Shown: positions 40,348 to 49,325, counted from the stretch's first letter. The stretch is 64,000 bases of DNA from Pseudomonas sp. LS44 (GCF_024730785.1 NZ_CP102830.1:2852001-2916000); one strand, 5' to 3'. The notes: generated by a model from the sequence alone, not told the origin. Made by a program: numbers and translations.

Positions 40348-40962
40348 ATGAACACTCGCAGAAATCTATTGACCGGCATAGGCATCACCGCGCTCGGTGT
40401 GCTGACCTGGCAAAGCGGCACCGAGCCACAGCGTGCGCGCAGTGGCACAGCAGGCGGCCGCTACTTCCCGAACACGCCGCTCATCACCCACGAAGGCAAG
40501 GCAGTCAGATTCTATGACGACCTGATCCGCGGCAAAGTGGTCGCCATCAACATGATGTACGCCTCATGCACAGGGAACTGCCCGACCGCGACGGCGAACT
40601 TGCGGCTCGTCCAGACAATGCTTGGCGCCCGAGCAGGTCTCGACGTCTTCATGTACTCGATCACCTTGCAGCCGGAGTTGGATACACCGGCAATCCTCAA
40701 AGAGTTCGTTGAGCGGCACCGCATCGGGCCGGGCTGGCTGTTCCTGACCGGCGCGCCGGCCGATATTGAAGAGCTGCGCGTCAGTCTCGGCTTCTACGAT
40801 GTCAATCCATTGATCGACGCCAACAAGGCCAACCACTCTGGCATGGTGCGCATCGGCAACGATGCCTACCAGCGCTGGACCATGGCGCCCGCGCTGGCGG
40901 AGCCAGAGCAAATCCTCGCCACCATCAATCATGTGGACAGAACCGTCGTGCATACGGCGTAG
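40348..40962 (+). CDS. SCO1/SenC family copper protein, copy 1
   Basis: 204 residues from the ATG at 40348, with GGAGGG just upstream. The N-terminus (MNTRRNLLTGIGITALGV) is a twin-arginine-like export signal. The thioredoxin-fold domain has the copper-binding pair Cys74 and Cys78 in ASCTGNCPT and the third ligand His163 in NHSGM. SCO proteins deliver copper to, or reduce thiols at, copper enzymes in the periplasm. Pairing with the upstream oxidase suggests it supplies that enzyme rather than cytochrome oxidase. Confidence 0.92.
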   Translation: MNTRRNLLTGIGITALGVLTWQSGTEPQRARSGTAGGRYFPNTPLITHEGKAVRFYDDLIRGKVVAINMMYASCTGNCPTATANLRLVQTMLGARAGLDVFMYSITLQPELDTPAILKEFVERHRIGPGWLFLTGAPADIEELRVSLGFYDVNPLIDANKANHSGMVRIGNDAYQRWTMAPALAEPEQILATINHVDRTVVHTA

Positions 40963-40992
40963 GGTGGCTTAGCCGTAGGCGTAACCCACCAT
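40959..40992. repeat. Short palindromic repeat (GTAGGGTGG family), copy 1
   Basis: GTAGGGTGGCTTAGCC...GGCGTAACCCACC, an imperfect palindrome. It includes the TAG stop codon of SCO copy 1. Related copies are at 41056-41089 (inverted), 49417-49451, 49561-49597 and 51829-51866. Confidence 0.75.
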
Positions 40993-41342
40993 CCGAACCG
41001 CACGCGGCGCTGCTTGGCGGCACCGTTGTGGGCGGTGTCTGTTGCTGACACCGCTGGTGGGTTACGCCGCGTTGCTCCTAACCCATCCACTTGATGACTC
41101 AAGGCGGCGCGGGATCGGTGCGAGATTAAATCCGACGAAAGCGCCGAGTTTCTGTCGCCCTGGACTTTACGCCCCTCAGACCCTGGACTTTAGTCTTACC
41201 GTCAATGACGTTTTGCGCGGCAACGAAGAACGCGCCGCGGACTGTCAGCGTCAAGCTAGCGCTGGGGAGAACAACCTCCATGGACCAAGCATTCATGAGA
41301 GGTGGGAGCGCCCAATTGGCAACCGGGGGGTAGGTATGCCCC
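40993..41342. other. Spacer between the two MCO-SCO modules
   Basis: About 350 bases. It contains an inverted copy of the GTAGGGTGG repeat at 41056-41089 and a 12-base direct repeat CCCTGGACTTTA at about 41158 and 41177. No convincing gene. It may hold a separate promoter for the second module. Confidence 0.5.
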
Positions 41343-43211
41343 ATGAAAAGCAAGGTTTGGAAAGCTAGGTCGAAGCGTTTTAAGGATTCAGCCGAGGGCG
41401 AAGCCAGACGCTCATTTCTCAAATTGTCCGCCGCGGCCATGGCGGCGCCGCTGCTCCTCAGAGCACGTAACAGTGCTGCCGTGGAGTGGGTCACCACGCC
41501 CCAGCCGATCTTCCCCCCCAGCCCGGCCACCAGGCCCTGGCGGGAGGAACTGCCCAGGCAGATCGTGCCGATCGAAGGCGTCAGCACCCTGAGCCCGAGC
41601 CCCACGCTGGCGGCGAATATCGCCGGTGGCGAAGCCGGGCGAGACCCGCACCAGCGTTATGCCGAGCTCACCGCAAGGTTCGGCGCGCCGCAACTCTATG
41701 AATTGGAGGCCGTGGAGAATCGCGCCTGGGTGACCCATCCGGACCTGCCCTTGCAGACCGTCTGGGCTTATCGCAGAGCCACGCCAGACACGACCGTGCC
41801 AGCCACACCAGACACGACCGTGCCCGCCACCATCTTCGCGCGCTATGGCCGGCCGATCCTCTGCCGCATCCACAACAAACTGCCGGAGACCCACGTCGGC
41901 TTCGGCAGCCCGGAAATCTCCACCCACCTGCACAATCTGCATACGCCGTCGGAGAGCGACGGTTTCCCCGGCGACTTCTACAGCCCGACTCATGCCGGGC
42001 CGACCCTGACTGCGCCCGGGGGATTCAAGGACCACTTCTACCCCAACATCTATGCCGGCTACGACGAGCAGAAAACGCCCCTCGGCGATCCGAACGAGGC
42101 CCTGGGCACGCTGTTCTTCCATGACCACACCCTGGATTTCACCGCGCCGAACGTCTACCGCGGCCTGGTCGGCTTTTACCTGCTGTTCGACGAGCTCGAC
42201 TCGGGCGACGAGCGCGATCCGAACCCGGGCGCACTGCACCTGCCGAGCCATCCCTACGACTACCCGCTGGCCTTTGGCGACCGGCGCTTCACCCCGCTGC
42301 CGGACGGCCAGCTGTTCTTCGACCAGCTGCATGCCGAGGGCGTACTGGGCGACAAGGTGGTGGTCAACGGCAAGGTCGAGCCGGTATTGCCTGTGGATCG
42401 CCGCAAGTACCGCCTGCGCCTGCTCAACAGCGGCACCAGCCGCATGTACGAATTCTATCTGGTCAACTCGAGCAACGTCGTGCAGCGCTTCGACTACATC
42501 GCCAACGACGGCAACCTGTTGCCAGAAACGCTGCGCGGCCAGACCAAGGTGCGGCTCGGCGTGGCCGAGCGCGGCGACATAGTGGTGGACTTTTCCAAGT
42601 ACCAGATCGGCGCCGAGCTGTACCTGGTCAACCGGATCCGCCAGCTCAGCACCCGTGGCCCCAAGGACGTCAAGGCGCCGGGCACCCGCGTGCTCAAGTT
42701 CATCGTCGATCGCGAGCCGCCAGAGCCGGACATGAGCGAGGTGCCGGCCAAGCTGCGGGACTTGCCGGAGCTGCCCACCGACATCGCGGCATTGCCGGTG
42801 CGGCGCTGGGAGTTCGATCGCAAGAACGGCCTGTGGGTGGTCAACCAGCAGCTGGCCGACGTGAACAACCCGCGGGCCAAGATCAAGCAAGGCAGCGCCG
42901 AGGTCTGGGAGTTTGTGGATGACGGCGGCGGCTGGACTCACCCCATCCACAGCCACTTCGAGGAAGGCCGCATGCTCAGCAAGACCGTCGATGAGATCGA
43001 GGTGCCGGTGCCGCTGCACGAGCGCGGCCGCAAGGACGTTTTCGTGCTGGAGAAAACCATGAGCATGCGGGTGTTCTTTCGCTTCCGCGACTTCAAAGGC
43101 AAGTACGTCATGCACTGTCACAACGTGATCCACGAGGACCACGCGATGATGGTGCGCTGGGACATCGTCGGCGAGGGCGAGGAAGACGTGGGCGAGGACG
43201 TGGGCGACTGA
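41343..43211 (+). CDS. Tat-exported multicopper oxidase, copy 2
   Basis: 622 residues, a clear paralogue of the oxidase at 38510. The Tat signal is EARRSFLKLSAAAMAA. Copper ligands are at HLHNLH (from His195), HDH (260-262), HPIHSH (533-538) and HCHNVIHEDHAM (591-602), with Cys592 and likely axial Met602. It differs from copy 1 by an internal tandem duplication (TPDTTVPA twice, residues 147-162) and by an acidic C-terminal tail rich in Glu, Asp and Gly. Its codon usage is more GC-rich than copy 1. Same expected chemistry, substrate unknown. Confidence 0.9.
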   Translation: MKSKVWKARSKRFKDSAEGEARRSFLKLSAAAMAAPLLLRARNSAAVEWVTTPQPIFPPSPATRPWREELPRQIVPIEGVSTLSPSPTLAANIAGGEAGRDPHQRYAELTARFGAPQLYELEAVENRAWVTHPDLPLQTVWAYRRATPDTTVPATPDTTVPATIFARYGRPILCRIHNKLPETHVGFGSPEISTHLHNLHTPSESDGFPGDFYSPTHAGPTLTAPGGFKDHFYPNIYAGYDEQKTPLGDPNEALGTLFFHDHTLDFTAPNVYRGLVGFYLLFDELDSGDERDPNPGALHLPSHPYDYPLAFGDRRFTPLPDGQLFFDQLHAEGVLGDKVVVNGKVEPVLPVDRRKYRLRLLNSGTSRMYEFYLVNSSNVVQRFDYIANDGNLLPETLRGQTKVRLGVAERGDIVVDFSKYQIGAELYLVNRIRQLSTRGPKDVKAPGTRVLKFIVDREPPEPDMSEVPAKLRDLPELPTDIAALPVRRWEFDRKNGLWVVNQQLADVNNPRAKIKQGSAEVWEFVDDGGGWTHPIHSHFEEGRMLSKTVDEIEVPVPLHERGRKDVFVLEKTMSMRVFFRFRDFKGKYVMHCHNVIHEDHAMMVRWDIVGEGEEDVGEDVGD

Positions 43212-43253
43212 ACGCTGCGCGACAACGACGCTCATGAACCTGGAGGAATGCAG

Positions 43254-43877
43254 ATGAACACTCGCAGAAATCTATTGGCCGGCATCGGCGCCCTCGGCGC
43301 CGCCGCACTCGGCTGGGCCGCCTGGCACGAGGCCGGCGAAGCACCGCAACGCCTTCGCAGCGCCGCCGCTGGCGGTCGCCTGCCGAACACGCCGCTCTAT
43401 ACCCACGAAGGCCGGGCGGTGCGCTTCTACGACGACCTGGTGCGCGACAAGGTGGTCGCCATCAACATGATGTACGCCTCGTGCAGCGGGATTTGCCCGA
43501 CCGCGACGGCCAACCTGCGGCTGGTGCAGCAACTGTTGGGCGAACGCCTGGGGCGCGACGTCTTCATGTACTCGATCACCCTGCAGCCCGAGTTGGACAC
43601 GCCGCAGAGCCTGAAGGAATACGTCGCGCTGCACCATATCGAGCCGGGCTGGTTGTTCTTGACCGGCGCGCCCGCCGACATCGAGGAGCTGCGCTACAGC
43701 CTCGGCTTCTACGACCCCGACCCGCTGGTCGACGGCAACAAGGCCAGCCACTCCGGCATGCTGCGCATCGGCAACGACGCCTATGAGCGCTGGACCATGG
43801 CGCCCGCACTGGCCACGCCCAAGCAGATCCTCGCCACCATCAATCATGTGGACAGAGCCGTCGTGCATATGGCTTAG
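43254..43877 (+). CDS. SCO1/SenC family copper protein, copy 2
   Basis: 207 residues from the ATG at 43254, chosen over one two codons earlier because GGAGG is seven bases before it. It is a paralogue of the SCO gene at 40348, sharing the first 21 bases of the coding part almost exactly. Ligands are Cys77 and Cys81 (ASCSGICPT) and His166 (SHSGM). The twin-arginine-like signal is MNTRRNLLAGIG. It lies 42 bases after oxidase copy 2. Confidence 0.92.
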   Translation: MNTRRNLLAGIGALGAAALGWAAWHEAGEAPQRLRSAAAGGRLPNTPLYTHEGRAVRFYDDLVRDKVVAINMMYASCSGICPTATANLRLVQQLLGERLGRDVFMYSITLQPELDTPQSLKEYVALHHIEPGWLFLTGAPADIEELRYSLGFYDPDPLVDGNKASHSGMLRIGNDAYERWTMAPALATPKQILATINHVDRAVVHMA

Positions 43878-44261
43878 CGCGTTGGCGCCTGGATTCAAAC
43901 CGAGAGCCAACGAAGGGTGGGAAAATTGTCCGCAAAAAAAGGCCGAAGCGTCATACCCCTCCCCAGGCGTATTTGACGTTCCGGCCTTGCCCCGCCCAAC
44001 ACATTATTTTCTGACAGCGACCGACTGGAACTGTCGCAGCCACTGGCTACGTCGTCGGCTCTACTGAGGTAATCCGTCGCGATGGGGAAATCTTGAGAGG
44101 CGAGACAGGCCTGGCGACCAACGGTGCGCCAGGGTCGAACCACTAGCGAAAGTAGATACAAGCAAACGGCGCAGATAGGCAATCAGCACCGTGGGAGGCA
44201 GGCACTGCTAGTGCAGTGCCTGGATGGAAGCGAAATCGCTGGCGAGCTTTAGGCTCGCGCT
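43878..44261. other. Intergenic region after the SCO copy 2 gene
   Basis: About 380 bases. A large imperfect stem-loop with arms at 43939-43953 and 43974-43988 (AAGGCCGAAGCGTCA against TGACGTTCCGGCCTT) probably ends the SCO transcript. A compact perfect hairpin lies at 44199-44222, listed separately. No convincing gene. Confidence 0.5.
44199..44222. terminator. Hairpin downstream of the small minus-strand gene
   Basis: CAGGCACTGC-TAGT-GCAGTGCCTG, a perfect 10-bp stem with a four-base loop, starting 39 bases after the stop of the 44-codon gene. There is no T run, so it may protect an RNA end or act as a weak terminator rather than a classical one. Confidence 0.5.
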
Positions 44262-44396
44262 TCAACGACGCTGACGTTGCTCAGCCAGACGACGTTGTTC
44301 TTCGCTTCGAACCGGTATCGGTTGTAGGCGCGGCGCATCGATCAGACCCAGCGCGACGCCAACTTGCCACAACCACGCGTTCAGCCGACTTTTCAT
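44262..44396 (-). CDS. 44-residue small protein, probable PA1414-family (SicX locus)
   Basis: A short frame too small for routine gene calls: MKSRLNAWLWQVGVALGLID, then APRLQPIPVR and a charged tail ending RQRR. It has a very strong ribosome site, AGGAGGGGCATT before ATG. Upstream are a 5' leader of about 77 bases with a GC-rich stem-loop (44421-44447) and a promoter with a perfect Anr/FNR-like palindrome. The arrangement and N-terminal sequence resemble what I recall of the P. aeruginosa PA1414 family, whose transcript is the oxygen-responsive small RNA SicX. Homology could not be checked. The RNA, the peptide or both could be the functional product. Confidence 0.65.
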   Translation of the reverse strand: MKSRLNAWLWQVGVALGLIDAPRLQPIPVRSEEQRRLAEQRQRR

Positions 44397-44472
44397 AATG
44401 CCCCTCCTGGAATGGTGGTCGGGCGGCCCTTGCTTCTCGGACCGCCCTAAGCAGGAGCTTAGTCGCTCCTGA

Positions 44473-44528
44473 TGGATTCAGACTAGGCCGGCGACGGAGT
44501 GCCGTACTTGACCTAGGTCAAGTACGGC
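44473..44528 (-). promoter_or_regulatory. Anr/FNR-type class II promoter
   Basis: Positions 44501-44528 form a perfect 28-base palindrome with core TTGACCTAGGTCAA, matching the Anr/FNR consensus TTGAY-N4-RTCAA. On the minus strand a -10-like TAGTCT (44485-44480) lies 29.5 bases from the palindrome centre, exactly the spacing of a site centred at -41.5. The predicted transcript starts near 44473, about 77 bases before the small gene's ATG. Confidence 0.65.
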
Positions 44529-44579
44529 CCAGTTCACCGCACTCACACCGGGCGCTCCGCTGAACGGTTCTGTCAGCCC

Positions 44580-44632
44580 GTAGGGCGGATACAACCCGCC
44601 GCTGTGCAGCATGCGGGTTGCACCCGCCCTAC
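44580..44632. repeat. Inverted repeat between aceK and the Anr site
   Basis: GTAGGGCGGATACAACCCGC and GCGGGTTGCACCCGCCCTAC face each other across 13 bases. It lies just after the aceK stop and could terminate aceK transcription. Confidence 0.75.
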
Positions 44633-44663
44633 GGTTTGGCGCCCAGACCGAGAGCCGTCGGCC

Positions 44664-46403
44664 CTACGCGACCGTTCCCCGCTCGCTCTTGCGCCGGTAG
44701 GGGAACACATCGATCACTTTGCCTTCGCGGATGGCGTCCTGCAGGCCCTTCCAGTAGTCGGCGTCGTACAGGTCGCCATGCAGTTGGTTAAACAGCCGGC
44801 GCTGGGCCAGATCGACGAACAGGAACGGCGGGAATTCCTCGGGGAATACATCGTTTGGGGCGATCGAATACCACGGCTCGGAGGCCATTTCGTCCTCCGG
44901 ATAGCGCGGCGGCGGGATGCGCCGGAAGTTCACTTCGGTGAGATAACTGATCTCGTCGTAGTCGTAGAACACCACCCGGCCGTGCCGGGTGACGCCGAAG
45001 TTCTTCAGCAGCATGTCGCCGGGGAAGATGTTCGCCGCGGCCAGCTGCTTGATCGCCAGACCGTAGTCCTCCAGCGCCTCATGCATCTGCGCCTCGTTGG
45101 CGTGCTCCAGGTAGATGTTCAGCGGGGTCATGCGCCGCTCGGTCCAGCAGTGGCGGATCAGCACGGTATCGCCGTTCTCGATTTCCACAGTAGAGCGCGC
45201 CACTTCCAGCAGCTCGGCCAGGCAATCGGGGTCGAACTTGGCCTTGGGGAAACGGAAGTCGGCGAACTCCTGGGTGTCGGCCATGCGCCCCACCCGGTCG
45301 ACGCTCTTCACCAGACGGTACTTCTCGAACACGGTATTGCGATCGACGTTCTTGGCGTGCGCAAAGCGGTCCTTGATGATCTTGAACACGGTGTTGAAGC
45401 CCGGCAGGGTAAACACGCTCATGACCATCCCGCGCACACCCGGGGCCATGACGAAGCGGTCGTCGGTATTCGCCAGGTGGTTGATCAGCGCGCGGTAGAA
45501 CTCCGACTTGCCGTGCTTGTAGAAGCCGATTGAGGTGTACAGCTCGGCGATGTGCTTGCCCGGCAGAATGCGTTTCAGGAAGCCGATGAACTCCGCCGGC
45601 ACCGGCACGTCGACCATGAAATACGAGCGGGTGAAGGAGAAGATGATCGACACCTCCGCTTCATCGGTGATCAGCGCATCGATCTGGATGCCATGGCCTT
45701 CGCGGTGCAGCAGCGGAATCACCAGCGGCCACTGCTCGTCGCGGGTATAGATGCGCCCGACCAGATACGCGCCCTTGTTGCGGTACAGCACCGAGGAAAA
45801 CAGCTCGATGCACAGCTCCGGGTCCTTGCACACCCAGTCCGGCAAACTGGCGCGCAGTTGCGCTTCCAGGCGCTGCAGGTCACGTGGCAGATCCTCGTAT
45901 GGCGCACTGAAACCGTAGTCGCTGAAAATCTGCTCGAGCATGCCAGCAAGATCGGCCCGCGGCAGATAGCTGCGGGTTTGCGCCGCCCGCTCATGGCTGC
46001 GCAGCGACGGCCGGGTGGTATGGATGAACATGCAGCCGTCGCTGATCAGATCGTGGCTGAACAAGCTGCAGAAAATCGAGTTGTACCAGGTCTCGGCCAA
46101 CTCATCGTCGAAGCGCAGGTCGATCAGATTGATATAGGCACTTTTCACCAGCGGCCAGAGCTGCACGTCGAGGAGGATCTCCTGGCCGACCGTAGCCTGC
46201 AGTCGCGCATTGGTAGCGCTGACTTTCTCTTCGTACAGGGCGATGCGCGCCGCTGCCGCCTGTTGGGTTTGCGCCCATTGCGCCTGCTCGAACCGCGACC
46301 GCGCGCCGTCGGTGATCTGACGGAAATACTCGCGGTAATCGTCAAAGCCATCGAGGATCAATCGAGCGATGTCGGCGGCCGGCCAGTGCTGGGGCATACG
46401 CAA
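44664..46403 (-). CDS. aceK: Isocitrate dehydrogenase kinase/phosphatase
   Basis: 579 residues, the usual length. It phosphorylates and dephosphorylates isocitrate dehydrogenase to divert carbon into the glyoxylate shunt. Recognisable segments include the ATP loop [16 protein letters not shown], the catalytic region [18 protein letters not shown] and [12 protein letters not shown], and the regulatory domain [20 protein letters not shown]. It is monocistronic here, unlike in E. coli where it follows aceBA. Role with actP in acetate growth is inferred. Confidence 0.96.
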   Translation of the reverse strand: MRMPQHWPAADIARLILDGFDDYREYFRQITDGARSRFEQAQWAQTQQAAAARIALYEEKVSATNARLQATVGQEILLDVQLWPLVKSAYINLIDLRFDDELAETWYNSIFCSLFSHDLISDGCMFIHTTRPSLRSHERAAQTRSYLPRADLAGMLEQIFSDYGFSAPYEDLPRDLQRLEAQLRASLPDWVCKDPELCIELFSSVLYRNKGAYLVGRIYTRDEQWPLVIPLLHREGHGIQIDALITDEAEVSIIFSFTRSYFMVDVPVPAEFIGFLKRILPGKHIAELYTSIGFYKHGKSEFYRALINHLANTDDRFVMAPGVRGMVMSVFTLPGFNTVFKIIKDRFAHAKNVDRNTVFEKYRLVKSVDRVGRMADTQEFADFRFPKAKFDPDCLAELLEVARSTVEIENGDTVLIRHCWTERRMTPLNIYLEHANEAQMHEALEDYGLAIKQLAAANIFPGDMLLKNFGVTRHGRVVFYDYDEISYLTEVNFRRIPPPRYPEDEMASEPWYSIAPNDVFPEEFPPFLFVDLAQRRLFNQLHGDLYDADYWKGLQDAIREGKVIDVFPYRRKSERGTVA

Positions 46404-46598
46404 CCCTCTGTCTTTCTATCTGAACCGCGAGCTTAGTCATTGCTCTTGCGCAGGGAAAGCACACCAGCCTCCACGCGGCACGACTGTTGATAAAAACTGG
46501 GCCGATAACCACTGTGCCGCTAATTTGAAAGCCAGTTGTGGATTGCCTGATGCCACCAGCGGGGTAATCTTCCGGGCTCCAGTCCATGGACGCCCATC

Positions 46599-47507
46599 AT
46601 GAAGCCTGCCGACCTGCTGCGCCTGATCAGTCTCGCCGCCATCTGGGGCGCCAGCTTTCTCTTCATGCGCCTCTTGGTGCCGCAGATCGGCGCCATGCCG
46701 ACTGCTTTCCTGCGCGTGTTGCTGTCGGTCATCGGCCTGCTGGCCTTGCTCGCCGTGCTGCGCTGCACCTGGGACTTCAATGGCAAGCTGGGTAAGACGC
46801 TGATGATCGGCGTGATCAGCTCGGGCATTCCGACCGCCATGTACAGCCTCGCCGCGCTAGTGCTGCCGGCCGGCTATTCGGCGATTTTCAATGCCACCAC
46901 GCCATTGATGGGCGTGCTGGTCGGCGCGCTGTTCTTCAGCGAGGCCTTCACGATGGCCAAGGCCATCGGCGTGTTAGTCGGTCTGGCCGGCGTGGCTCTG
47001 CTGACGCGCACCGGTCCGGTAGCGTTCGACCTCAACCTGCTGTGGGGCGCCGCCGCCTGCCTGACGGCGACCACCTGTTACGGTTTTTCCAGCTTCATGA
47101 CCAAGCGCTGGATCAGCGAACGTGGCGGTCTGGACAGCCGCTTGGTTGCTTTCGGCAGCCAGCTGGGTGCCACGCTCTGCCTGCTGCCGGTCTTCCTCTT
47201 CACCAGCGCAGACATGCCCCTCGCGCCGCTGGCGCTGCCGCAGGTCTGGCTGGCGCTGGCCGGCCTGGGTTTCATCTGCACGGCATTCGCTTACATCCTG
47301 TATTTCCGTCTGATCGCCGACGTCGGCCCGCTGAAGACCCTGTCGGTGACCTTTCTGATCCCGCTATTTGGGGTGTTCTGGGGCGTGCTGCTGCTCGACG
47401 AAACGCTGTCCTGGGCGCACCTCTACGGCGGCCTGCTGATCGCTCTGGCGCTGTGGCTGGTACTCAAGCCCGCACGCCCGGCGCTGCAGGCTGAAACGTC
47501 GCCGTGA
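46599..47507 (+). CDS. EamA/DMT family transporter
   Basis: 302 residues with ten predicted membrane helices in two homologous halves of five. The first half starts RLISLAAIWGASFLFMRLLV, characteristic of EamA proteins. The second half contains GLGFICTAFAYILYFRLI, then FLIPLFGVFWGVLLLDE. Exporters of this family carry amino acids or other metabolites; the substrate cannot be predicted. The C-terminus is short and charged. Confidence 0.92.
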   Translation: MKPADLLRLISLAAIWGASFLFMRLLVPQIGAMPTAFLRVLLSVIGLLALLAVLRCTWDFNGKLGKTLMIGVISSGIPTAMYSLAALVLPAGYSAIFNATTPLMGVLVGALFFSEAFTMAKAIGVLVGLAGVALLTRTGPVAFDLNLLWGAAACLTATTCYGFSSFMTKRWISERGGLDSRLVAFGSQLGATLCLLPVFLFTSADMPLAPLALPQVWLALAGLGFICTAFAYILYFRLIADVGPLKTLSVTFLIPLFGVFWGVLLLDETLSWAHLYGGLLIALALWLVLKPARPALQAETSP

Positions 47508-47517
47508 AGCTGGGGCT

Positions 47518-47572
47518 GCACTCCCCGGATTTCATCCGGGGAGTGCAGGGGTAGCCCGGATGAAATCCGGGG
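47518..47572. repeat. Hairpin repeat after the EamA gene
   Basis: GCACTCCCCGGAT-TTC-ATCCGGGGAGTGC is a perfect 13-bp stem directly after the EamA stop. A second, related palindrome CCCGGATGAAATCCGGG follows at about 47554-47570. Probably a terminator between convergent EamA and MFS genes. Confidence 0.8.
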
Positions 47573-47657
47573 GCGGCGATGCCGAATTCCCGCCGCCTGA
47601 CGACCATGCTGGCAGGCCCGACGTTTCGGCCCTCTCCCACCAGGGCAGCGCTGCCCC

Positions 47658-49325
47658 TCAGGCCGACGGTGCCTCGTAATCGCCGGACTCGTAACTCACC
47701 CCATGGCGTACCCGCGGCGGCGCATCGCCTTGGTGCAGGCAGGTGACGTTGTCGAGGATGGTCTTGTCGGCGATGGTCAGCCGATCGAGCATGCGCAGGT
47801 GCTGCAGCCAGTTGTCGACCACCAATATCTCCTGCCAAAGCTCCTGATTGCTGACGTCGCGGTACAGCGCCCAGCGCTCGGCACCGTTGCGCAGGCGCAA
47901 ACGGCGCAGCGCCTGCACCGCCTTGACGAACTCGCGGGTACGCTCGGTCGGGATGCGGTACTCGATGGTCACCAGCACAGCACCGCGCTCCGGGTTGAAC
48001 ACGAAGGTCGGCTCGCCCGGGCGGGTCGCCGGCGCGTGGGCGATGTCGCTGGCGTCCAGCTCTGGCAGCCGGGAGTTGTAGAGCAGCACGGCGGAGGCCA
48101 GCATCAGGCAGCCGGCGGCCAGCAACGCGCCCTTCACGCCCATGGTCTCGGCCAGATGCCCCCAGAGGAACGAGCCGACCGCCAGCCCGCCGTACAGCGC
48201 GGTCTGATACAGCGCCAGGGCACGCGCCTTGACCCAGTCCGGAACGAGGATCTGCACCGCCGAGTTGTACGACGCCAGCGCGGCAATCCAGCAACTGCCG
48301 GAAATCAGCAGCGCGGCGAACAGTACCCACAGACTGTCGATGGTGCCGGTAACCATCATCATCAACGCCAGCAAAGCCCCGGCGAAGCTGATCAACCGGC
48401 TGGTGCCGACCTGCTGACGCAGCTTGTTGACCAGCGCGCTGCCGATGATCGCGCCGATGCCCAGCGCGCCGAGCATGTAGCCATACACCGAAGCATTGCC
48501 GTCCGGATTGCGGTGCGCCAGCAGTGGCAGTAGCGCCCAGATTGCGCTGGCCGAGAGGCCGAACGCCGCCGAACGCAGCATCACCAGGCGGGTGACGCTG
48601 GAGTACTGGGTGAAACGCAGCGCGGCGATCACTCCTTCGAAGAGGTGCTCCGGCGGCAGCTGGTGTTCCGGCACCGGCCGCCGCCACTGCCAGATCGCCC
48701 CGATCAGCGCCAGGTAGCAAAGCGTGTTGAACAAAAACACCCAGGCCGGGCCGATGGCGCTGAGCATCAGCCCGCCGAGCGCCGGGCCGACCGCACGGGC
48801 GACGTTGTAATTGACGCTGTTGAGCAGCACCGCGTTGCCGACCAGCGGCGCCGGCACCTGCTCACCCACCGCCGCCTGCCATGCGGGAATGGTGATCGAG
48901 CCGCCGATGGTGATCCACAGGATCGAAATAATCAGCAGCACCGGGTCGAGGTAGCCGAGGAAGGCGATGGTAGTGAGGAAGATTGCCCCGCTCATCTCGA
49001 ACACCAGGCCGACCAGCATGATTTTGCGCCGGTCGTGGTTGTCCGCCAGCACTCCGGAGACGATCGACAACAACACCAGCGGCAAGGCCGAGGCGACCTG
49101 GATCATCGCCACCATCAGCGGGCTGGCGTGCGCCGCGGTGACCACCCAGGCGGCCGCCACCGACTGCGCCCAGGTGCCGAGGTTGGCGAACAGGTTGGCG
49201 ATCCAGATGATGCGGAACGCGGCGATGGCGAACGGCGCCAGCACACCCTTGGCCGACGGCGGCGGCGCCTCGCTGCCACTGGGTTCGGGGGGTAGGTCGT
49301 TACGGGGGGAAACCGACTGCAGCAT
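47658..49325 (-). CDS. MFS transporter of the MFS_3/EntS-like type with C-terminal extension
   Basis: 555 residues from the ATG at 49325, with AAGG eight bases upstream; the frame is open 48 codons further without support. About twelve membrane helices begin FRIIWIANLFANLGTWAQSV, the motif of the PF05977 group to which enterobactin exporter EntS belongs. The conserved loop GVLADNHDRRKIMLVG is present. After the last helix (about residue 410) there is a soluble tail of about 140 residues with ferredoxin-like or ABM-like character (VTIEYRIPTERTREFVKAVQ). Substrate unknown. Confidence 0.88.
   Translation of the reverse strand: MLQSVSPRNDLPPEPSGSEAPPPSAKGVLAPFAIAAFRIIWIANLFANLGTWAQSVAAAWVVTAAHASPLMVAMIQVASALPLVLLSIVSGVLADNHDRRKIMLVGLVFEMSGAIFLTTIAFLGYLDPVLLIISILWITIGGSITIPAWQAAVGEQVPAPLVGNAVLLNSVNYNVARAVGPALGGLMLSAIGPAWVFLFNTLCYLALIGAIWQWRRPVPEHQLPPEHLFEGVIAALRFTQYSSVTRLVMLRSAAFGLSASAIWALLPLLAHRNPDGNASVYGYMLGALGIGAIIGSALVNKLRQQVGTSRLISFAGALLALMMMVTGTIDSLWVLFAALLISGSCWIAALASYNSAVQILVPDWVKARALALYQTALYGGLAVGSFLWGHLAETMGVKGALLAAGCLMLASAVLLYNSRLPELDASDIAHAPATRPGEPTFVFNPERGAVLVTIEYRIPTERTREFVKAVQALRRLRLRNGAERWALYRDVSNQELWQEILVVDNWLQHLRMLDRLTIADKTILDNVTCLHQGDAPPRVRHGVSYESGDYEAPSA

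Noticed and set aside
41412..43235. A 607-codon minus-strand frame opposite oxidase copy 2
   Set aside because: Antisense shadow of a strongly supported multicopper oxidase gene.
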